This document shows, in pieces, positions 61,590 through 64,000 of a stretch of DNA of 64,000 nt (positions are counted from its first letter, which is position 1; each line of letters starts with the position of its first letter). The position numbers and the translations under genes were made by a program. Location of the stretch: NCBI RefSeq assembly GCF_014695375.1, contig NZ_JACJOG010000012.1, forward strand, positions 1 to 64,000, read 5' to 3'. The notes under the pieces are model-generated. The model saw nothing but the letters and a program-made list of their open reading frames with translations. It was not told where the DNA came from and made no database searches. The stretch is from Coleofasciculus sp. FACHB-T130 (GTDB taxonomy: Bacteria; Cyanobacteriota; Cyanobacteriia; Cyanobacteriales; FACHB-T130).

Positions 61590-63257
61590 ATGGCAGCAGT
61601 CGAATTCAATTTATTTGCTCCTCGCAACCAAGGAGCGGCGTTAATCGGCTCTTTTTCTAACTGGAAAAACATTCCAATGGAAAAAGGTGAGGATGGATAT
61701 TTCCGAACCCAGGTAGACTTGGAGGATGGCATTTATCAATATAAATTTCGAGTTCAATCGAAAAGCCCAAAATTTGAACCCGATCAATGGGTGGATGTAA
61801 TCGACCCATACGCTACAGACGTTGATGAAGCAAGAGGCCACAGTGTCGCACGGGTCAAAGATGGGAAGCGAATTGTTGATACTTACGTTTGGCAGCATGA
61901 CGATACGCTCTTGCCAGACAATCACGAATTAGTCATCTATGAAATGCACGTTGCAGATTTTTCCGGTGGTGAAGATGACCCACACCAGCGAGGCAAATAC
62001 CAAGACGCGATCGCTAAGTTAGATCATTTGAGCGAACTCGGAATTAATGCCATCGAATTGATGCCAGTAAATGAGTATCCCGGTGATTACAATTGGGGCT
62101 ATACAGTCCGCCACTACTTCACTACAGAATCCAGTTACGGCTCCACAGAAGATTTGAAGCGGTTTATTGACGAGTGTCATGGTCGAGGCATTCGCGTTTT
62201 CATGGATGGGATTTATAACCACACAGATGAAGAATGCCCGTTAATGCTGATTGACCGGAATTACTGGTACTACGAGCATATGCATTATCCAGAAGACCCG
62301 GGTAATTACTGGGGACCAGAATTTAACTACGACAACTACGACGAAAAGTTGGATGTTAAGCCTGCTTGGAAATACGTCGGAGATGTGGTGCGTTTCTGGG
62401 TTCAGGAATATCACGTTGATGGGATTCGCTTTGATGCCGTGCGCCAATTGGCAAATTATGAATTTTTGGATTGGCTTGCGAAGCAAGCCAAGAAAAATAC
62501 TGCTCTTAAGCCGTTCTACAACATTGCCGAACATATTCCTGATACCAAAACCGTAGTTTATCCAGAAGGTCCCCTGGATGGTTGTTGGCATGAAAGTTTT
62601 CGCTACTTTGTGCTTCCACATATTTGTGGCGAAATGTTTGAATTAGAAAAACTGAAGGAAGTTTTAGATCCCAGAAGGCAGGGTTATACGGCTGCTACGA
62701 ATGTAGTGAATTATTTGGCAACTCACGACCGCCAACGTTTGATGAGAGAATTAGGCGATCGCGGGATTTTTGACAAAGCCGCATTTGGCAGAGCGAAGTT
62801 AGGAGCTGTTTTGTTAATGACGGCGGTAGGTGTGCCAATGCTCTGGATGGGAGAAGAGTTTGGAGAATACCAGCGCAAAAGTGAAAACGTGACTCAGCCA
62901 AAGAAAATTGCTTGGCCTTTGTTGTCACAAGACTTAAATCAAGATTTGTTTGAGTATTACAAAAAGTTAACCGCTCTCCGGAAAGAAAATCCAGCTCTTT
63001 CTAGCGATAACATTGAGTTTTTTCACGAAAATCCAGAGGCAAAAGTTTTGGCGTACTACCGTTGGAACAAACCCGGTTCCCGTGTGGTTGTTGTGGCGAA
63101 TTTCTCAGATAAGTCTCTGTCAGGGTATCGCATTCCTAACTTCCCATCCTCTGGGACGTGGCAGGATTGGATGAATAACTCCCGCATCGAAGCTGGAGAG
63201 GATGGCTCTCTAGTTGACTTGCCAGAGTACGAAGCGAAGGTGTTTGTCTGTCAGTAA
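61590..63257 (+). CDS. GH13 alpha-glucan enzyme with CBM48-like N-terminus (copy 2)
   Basis: 555 residues, paralog of the gene at 58846 along its entire length. The CBM48-like region is conserved (VEFNLFAPRNQGAALIGSFSNW). Catalytic residues are Asp282 (GIRFDA), Glu314 (YNIAEH) and Asp380 (ATHD); region IV has Thr in place of Asn before HD, which may change substrate binding. An acidic-basic insertion (YEHMHYPEDPGNYWG) near 230 and a longer loop near 410 (ENVTQPKKIAW) distinguish it. It may have diverged in chain-length preference. It is followed by a terminator. Confidence 0.82.
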   Translation: MAAVEFNLFAPRNQGAALIGSFSNWKNIPMEKGEDGYFRTQVDLEDGIYQYKFRVQSKSPKFEPDQWVDVIDPYATDVDEARGHSVARVKDGKRIVDTYVWQHDDTLLPDNHELVIYEMHVADFSGGEDDPHQRGKYQDAIAKLDHLSELGINAIELMPVNEYPGDYNWGYTVRHYFTTESSYGSTEDLKRFIDECHGRGIRVFMDGIYNHTDEECPLMLIDRNYWYYEHMHYPEDPGNYWGPEFNYDNYDEKLDVKPAWKYVGDVVRFWVQEYHVDGIRFDAVRQLANYEFLDWLAKQAKKNTALKPFYNIAEHIPDTKTVVYPEGPLDGCWHESFRYFVLPHICGEMFELEKLKEVLDPRRQGYTAATNVVNYLATHDRQRLMRELGDRGIFDKAAFGRAKLGAVLLMTAVGVPMLWMGEEFGEYQRKSENVTQPKKIAWPLLSQDLNQDLFEYYKKLTALRKENPALSSDNIEFFHENPEAKVLAYYRWNKPGSRVVVVANFSDKSLSGYRIPNFPSSGTWQDWMNNSRIEAGEDGSLVDLPEYEAKVFVCQ

Positions 63258-63288
63258 CCGAATCTATTGCTTGGAAGAATCTTTCAAC

Positions 63289-63324
63289 TCAAGGAGGGAC
63301 AATTGATAAATTGTCCCTCCTTGA
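63289..63324 (+). terminator. Rho-independent terminator of second GH13 gene
   Basis: A 16-bp perfect stem (63289-63304 and 63309-63324) with loop GATA, 32 bases past the stop codon. The stem is GC-rich in its middle (GGAGGGAC), followed by CGTATG, so the U-tract is poor and position is the main support. Confidence 0.65.
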
Positions 63325-63452
63325 CGTATGGCGTCTCTACAACTCTTATGCCGTGATATCCTGATTTTTGCAAGCTACTTCCCCACGGTGTGCAAACTTT
63401 GGGGTTGGAGTTTTTTAGTCCACAATCTCACGTTGATAGCAGCATATCTGCA

Positions 63453-64000
63453 ATGTTCTCATCCCAACCCCCTGAAGAGAATGGGTCTTCCGTCCAAACC
63501 GTCTCGTTGACGGATGAATCCGGGCGATCGCTTAGTTGTTACATTGAGCATTCCATAGAAGTAGATGGTGAAGAATACGTCATCCTCCTGCCGGTAGATT
63601 CACCTGTAGAAATTGTGGCGTGGGACGAGGAGAAGGAGGAGGAAGAAGCCACCTTAGTCGAAGACGACGCCGAAATTGACGAAGTTTTTCCCACGGCTCA
63701 AGCAGTCCTGGCAGAGCGGAATCTCGCCTTAAAGCGAACCGCATTTGCTCTGACTGTTGCCGGTGAACTGCCTGCGGTTGAAGAGGAAGAAATCCTCACC
63801 CTGGAAATCGAAGATGACGATACTCAGCTCGAACCAGAGGAATTTCAGTTTCTAGCCAGCTTTTATCACAAAGAACAAGAATACACAATATACACGCCTC
63901 TCGATCCGCTGCTATTGTTTGCGCGGATTAATAGTGCGGGTGAACCAGTGCTACTTTCCCCTGAGGAATTTAAAAAAGTGCAACCGCTGCTGGAAGATCA
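63453..64000 (+). CDS. DUF3727 protein (3' end cut by window)
   Basis: At least 182 residues, running off the right edge without a stop. Reads MFSSQPPEENGSSVQTVSL and then CYIEHSIEVDGEEYVILLPVD, an acidic middle (AWDEEKEEEEATLVEDDAEI), and QFLASFYHKEQEYTIYTPLD with LLLFARINSAGEP. This is the cyanobacterial/plastid DUF3727 family as I recall it: a repeated domain, highly acidic, cytosolic. Function unknown. The ATG at 63453 fits the family N-terminus; no good Shine-Dalgarno is seen. Confidence 0.8.
   Translation, partial: MFSSQPPEENGSSVQTVSLTDESGRSLSCYIEHSIEVDGEEYVILLPVDSPVEIVAWDEEKEEEEATLVEDDAEIDEVFPTAQAVLAERNLALKRTAFALTVAGELPAVEEEEILTLEIEDDDTQLEPEEFQFLASFYHKEQEYTIYTPLDPLLLFARINSAGEPVLLSPEEFKKVQPLLED

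Overview
The window is a stretch of cyanobacterial chromosome. The octamer GCGATCGC (HIP1) recurs throughout, and several genes belong to families restricted to, or typical of, cyanobacteria and plastids: NdhM, the plastid-type ribosomal protein PSRP-3/Ycf65, a cyAbrB regulator, an SLH-domain iron-uptake porin, a KGK protein and a DUF3727 protein. Sucrose synthase, many WD40/TPR/CHAT/STAND signalling proteins and loose gene spacing suggest a larger-genome, possibly filamentous lineage, but the species cannot be fixed from sequence alone. I see no rRNA, intact transposase, prophage or CRISPR array. One tRNA gene, tRNA-Glu(UUC), is present.

Layout. 0-7.2 kb: ExoD protein, then a minus-strand signalling cluster (small membrane protein, zinc-ribbon/PP2C phosphatase with a membrane anchor, CHAT-FHA protein, 208-residue unknown). 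7.5-16.7 kb: small unknowns, ndhM, leuD, a membrane-anchored unknown, a GAF-GAF histidine kinase, a UbiB/AarF kinase-like protein, tRNA-Glu. 16.7-23.8 kb: an iron-handling island with an SLH/OprB porin, a Tat-type aldo/keto reductase, a Tat-type multicopper oxidase, a helix-hairpin-helix lipoprotein, a ferritin-like protein and an FTR1 permease, with a Fur-box-like site ahead of the oxidase. 24-29.3 kb: PSRP-3, HAD phosphatase, peptidoglycan-binding protein, and two exported-looking seven-bladed WD40 proteins flanking an RRM protein. 29.5-38.1 kb: sucrose synthase, M32 carboxypeptidase, a STAND-type NTPase with TPRs built of recent 102-bp tandem units, a second TPR protein, and a decayed gene between the two.

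38.6-48.8 kb: aspartase/fumarase-family lyase, DUF362 protein, HNH nuclease, KGK protein, a large dynamin-like GTPase, a PPC/DUF296 protein, and the DUF2157 + GDYXXLXY pair. 48.9-57.9 kb: SppA protease, isopentenyl-diphosphate isomerase (type 2) with PyrR, peptidoglycan-binding protein, cobalamin gene cbiB behind an Rrf2 regulator, cyAbrB, and a ClC-CBS channel. 58.8-63.3 kb: two tandem paralogous GH13 enzymes with CBM48-like N-termini, separated by two small opposite-strand genes (77 and 31 residues) with strong ribosome-binding sites. The window ends inside a DUF3727 gene.

Most promising for novelty are the CHAT-FHA/PP2C cluster, a plausible phosphorylation-gated caspase-like switch; the oxidase/lipoprotein/ferritin/FTR1 iron route; the STAND-TPR protein; and the pair of tiny genes between the GH13 paralogs. 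All functions are inferred from sequence motifs read by eye; no database search was possible.
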